The notes under the pieces were generated by a model. The model was not told the origin of the DNA. It made no database searches and saw nothing but the letters and a program-made list of their open reading frames with translations. A DNA stretch of 64,000 nucleotides from Auricularia sp. M13 (lineage: Eukaryota; Basidiomycota; Agaricomycetes; Auriculariales; Auriculariaceae). Shown here one piece after another: positions 63,327-64,000 of the stretch; within the stretch, counting starts at the first letter, position 1; each line of letters opens with the position of its first letter. Both the position numbers and the translations under genes were made by a program. The stretch is from assembly GCA_037042915.1 (NCBI GenBank), contig CM073195.1:2914001-2978000 (forward strand). The letters are read 5' to 3'.

Positions 63327-64000
63327 CTATACAAGCCACTGATCCTTCCAAATTCCTCGCACAAAGCTGAATCCGACCACCTTTTCGGAGGGGGCCCAAA
63401 GGCCACGGCGCACCCACACATCACTCCAGTACCGTCCCGTGAAGAGCAGACATCCCCACGCCCAGAAGCACGTGGGTACAGTCTGCCAACGCGCAGGCAG
63501 GAGACGTCGCGAAAGCGGTGCGATGGCCAGCCACTCGATGACGAGGCAGAGTGGTTGAAGGAGGAAGAATTTGAGGATGGATCTATCCCACAAATATGGG
63601 TGTGCGAAGTCCTCGTTGGTTTCTAGACGATGCATGAGCAAGACATGCAATCCGGCAGACAACCAGAAGATGGTCAGCATGCGGGCGACGCGGCGCGCTC
63701 CGCGTCCAGCGTTCTCGGGAAATATCCACAGGACGAGGAGCGAGAGTCTGTCGAACGAGCGCCGGAATATGGAGTGCCACCTGTTGGTCCACAGGTCTGC
63801 TAGCGATGTCGAGGAAAATGGCGAATTGAACATCGGCGGCCAGCCTTCGACCGGCGCGCCGCATGCGACGCAAAGGGCGGAGACGAGGCTGAACTCTACC
63901 ACGATGGCGGTTATCGTTCCCACGCACACCGAAAAGGTAAATGGCATCTGTTCGTACCAGGGCAGCGAGGTAACGGGGTGCATGAGCCGCGTGTCCCAGG
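63327..64000 (-). CDS. Wax-synthase-like membrane acyltransferase (5' part beyond window)
   Basis: The open frame runs from the right edge to a stop at 63327. Membrane-bound O-acyltransferase of the wax synthase-like type: FSSTSLADLWTNRWHSIFRR is the family signature region, followed by hydrophobic helices (MLTIFWLSAGLHVLLMHRLE with the conserved S/A-G-x-H, FFLLQPLCLVIEWLAIAPL, CFWAWGCLLFTGRYWSDVWV). In basidiomycetes such genes acylate lipids or terpenoids. The terpene synthase 3 kb away makes a biosynthetic link possible but unproven. N-terminal helices are off the window. Confidence 0.8.
   Translation of the reverse strand, partial: WDTRLMHPVTSLPWYEQMPFTFSVCVGTITAIVVEFSLVSALCVACGAPVEGWPPMFNSPFSSTSLADLWTNRWHSIFRRSFDRLSLLVLWIFPENAGRGARRVARMLTIFWLSAGLHVLLMHRLETNEDFAHPYLWDRSILKFFLLQPLCLVIEWLAIAPLSRRLLPARWQTVPTCFWAWGCLLFTGRYWSDVWVRRGLWAPSEKVVGFSFVRGIWKDQWLV

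Noticed and set aside
1-64000. CRISPR arrays, bacterial operons, rRNA genes
   Set aside because: Spliceosomal introns throughout show a eukaryotic genome; no regularly spaced repeats or rRNA-like sequence were seen.

Overview
The window is nuclear DNA of a filamentous basidiomycete, most likely an agaricomycete (mushroom-forming or wood-decay fungus). The evidence is dense intron-rich genes (introns mostly 45-70 nt, GT..AG), an agaricomycete-type F-box gene, a KDZ-family transposase gene, a basidiomycete-type TET/JBP dioxygenase, a trichodiene-synthase-like terpene cyclase and several small secreted proteins. Gene models below were spliced by hand; where exon joins are given, the frame was checked across them.

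Layout. 0-10 kb: the 3' end of an unrecognised gene, a small ATP-dependent DNA ligase with a SWIM zinc finger (12 exons), then three tandem paralogous DHA1-type MFS transporters, all on the minus strand. 11-26 kb: housekeeping block with a San1-like RING ubiquitin ligase, the protein farnesyltransferase beta subunit, an eroded pseudogene, a Sok1/TCP11-domain protein, an F-box protein and a mitochondrial acyl-CoA dehydrogenase. 25.8-29 kb: two small secreted-type genes (a 10-cysteine protein apparently lacking its signal exon, and a 44-residue secreted peptide) in gene-poor DNA. 30-38.4 kb: Mediator subunit 13, a divergent metallophosphoesterase (DUF2433-like) whose ATG is only 55 nt from that of MED13, and Sm protein B.

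39-54 kb is the accessory part. Three plus-strand genes of unknown function (a Cys-rich zinc-finger protein, a small Pro-rich protein, and an acidic/basic nuclear-looking protein) converge on a minus-strand TET/JBP-type 2-oxoglutarate/Fe(II) dioxygenase with all expected ligands visible. Next comes a 3.5-kb patch of diverged repeats holding an orphan acyl-CoA synthetase exon with intact splice sites and a GC-rich 140-bp tandem repeat, then an apparently intact KDZ transposase-like gene. In agaricomycetes TET/JBP genes are known to be expanded and associated with KDZ transposons, so this stretch looks like such a mobile or epigenetic neighbourhood. The companion genes are the least explained part of it.

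55-64 kb: an intact secreted paralogue of the 10-cysteine protein, a perfect 42-bp tandem duplication, a small conserved protein, convergent SDHAF1-like and mitochondrial uL29 genes, a sesquiterpene synthase, two secreted small proteins, and the 3' part of a wax-synthase-like membrane acyltransferase running off the right edge. No rRNA, CRISPR or convincing tRNA gene was found.
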